Under the pieces are notes generated by a model. That model saw only the letters and a list, made by a program, of their open reading frames with translations, did no database searches and had not been told where the DNA came from. Positions 63,773 to 64,000 of a DNA stretch of 64,000 bases are shown here, in pieces (position 1 is the first letter of the stretch; each line of letters starts with the position of its first letter). This DNA is from Alphaproteobacteria bacterium WMHbin7 (GTDB lineage: Bacteria > Pseudomonadota > Alphaproteobacteria > Rhodospirillales > WMHbin7), in NCBI GenBank assembly GCA_002753155.1, contig PDZW01000014.1, positions 357 to 64,356 on the forward strand, written 5' to 3'. The translations under genes were made by a program, and so were the position numbers.

Positions 63773-64000
63773 ATGTTCGACAAGGTCCTCATCGCAAATC
63801 GGGGCGAGATCGCGCTGCGCATTCACCGCGCTTGTCGCGAGATGGGTATTCGTACCGTCGCCGTGCATTCGACCGCCGACGAGGACGCCATGCATGTGCG
63901 TCTGGCCGACGAGGCGGTGTGCATCGGCCCGCCCCAGGCGCGCCAGAGCTATCTTAATATTCCGGCCATTCTTTCGGCGGCCACCATCACCGGCGCCGAG
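63773..64000 (+). CDS. accC: Biotin carboxylase of acetyl-CoA carboxylase, N-terminal part (cut by window edge)
   Basis: ATP-dependent biotin carboxylase subunit, partner of AccB encoded immediately upstream. Only the first 76 codons lie in the window. They show [20 protein letters not shown], the standard opening of the biotin-carboxylase N-terminal domain, and the following [20 protein letters not shown] and [13 protein letters not shown]. The 3' end is missing because the window ends. Confidence 0.97.
   Translation, partial: MFDKVLIANRGEIALRIHRACREMGIRTVAVHSTADEDAMHVRLADEAVCIGPPQARQSYLNIPAILSAATITGAE

Overview
The window is a dense, GC-rich chromosomal segment from an alphaproteobacterium, most likely of the Rhodospirillales (Magnetospirillum-like). 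This placement is inferred from gene content: a MucR/Ros regulator, a split F0 ATP synthase operon with b and b' subunits (atpI-B-E-F'-F), an ATP12 assembly chaperone, AddAB instead of RecBCD, glyQ-glyS-ppdK in a row, and the fur-olsB-olsA-miaB-phoH-ybeY-corC-lnt-XRE-metK-trmB series. I see no rRNA, tRNA, prophage, CRISPR array or insertion sequence. Many neighbouring genes share ATGA, GTGA, TTGA or TGATG stop/start overlaps, so most of the window is read as operons.

Layout. 1-2.7 kb (mostly minus): the 5' part of malic enzyme, a stress-type protein, a ParD-like/RelE toxin-antitoxin pair and a small zinc-ribbon membrane protein. 2.7-8.9 kb (plus): glycyl-tRNA synthetase alpha and beta, pyruvate phosphate dikinase and a HIT hydrolase. 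8.9-12.5 kb (minus): YgfZ, a cyclase-like protein, aspartate-semialdehyde dehydrogenase and a secreted pentapeptide-repeat protein, with two structured intergenic repeats. 12.6-19.3 kb: a TPR protein, then a minus-strand methionine-cycle operon (ArsR-methyltransferase regulator, metF, metH, a secreted protein). 19.6-25.4 kb (plus): mlaA, mlaC, a DsbA-like protein and smc. 25.4-28.0 kb: the F0 operon, closed by a bidirectional terminator shared with two very small membrane-protein genes on the minus strand. 28.4-36.9 kb: glyoxalase II, a kinase/P-loop fusion, a Usp protein, an SDR, a methyltransferase, DUF1178, a HAD phosphatase, AsmA and ATP12.

36.9-38.8 kb holds an unrecognised, AT-richer two-gene unit whose promoter region contains three consecutive palindromes, then an EamA transporter. 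38.8-43.0 kb: an acyl-CoA-type SDR behind a perfect 16-bp palindrome, YjbQ, and a minus operon (small membrane protein, ferredoxin-NADP reductase, ppx, rlmE). 43.1-51.5 kb (plus): tsaE-amgK-murU-addB-addA, joining tRNA modification, cell-wall sugar recycling and double-strand break repair. 51.5-52.8 kb: a TusA-like protein, mucR and fur. 52.8-64 kb (plus): ornithine-lipid synthesis (olsB, olsA), miaB, phoH, ybeY, corC, lnt, two tandem XRE paralogs, metK, trmB, aroQ, accB and the start of accC.

How the genes work together: metF, metH and metK supply and use the methyl group of the SAM cycle. The F0 genes and ATP12 serve ATP synthase. mlaA/mlaC, lnt and olsBA act on envelope lipids. mucR and fur are likely global regulators. 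No large new system is obvious. The best leads are the overlapping microprotein pair, the AT-richer two-gene unit, the hairpin that would hide the ribosome-binding site of the second XRE gene, and the structured intergenic repeats.
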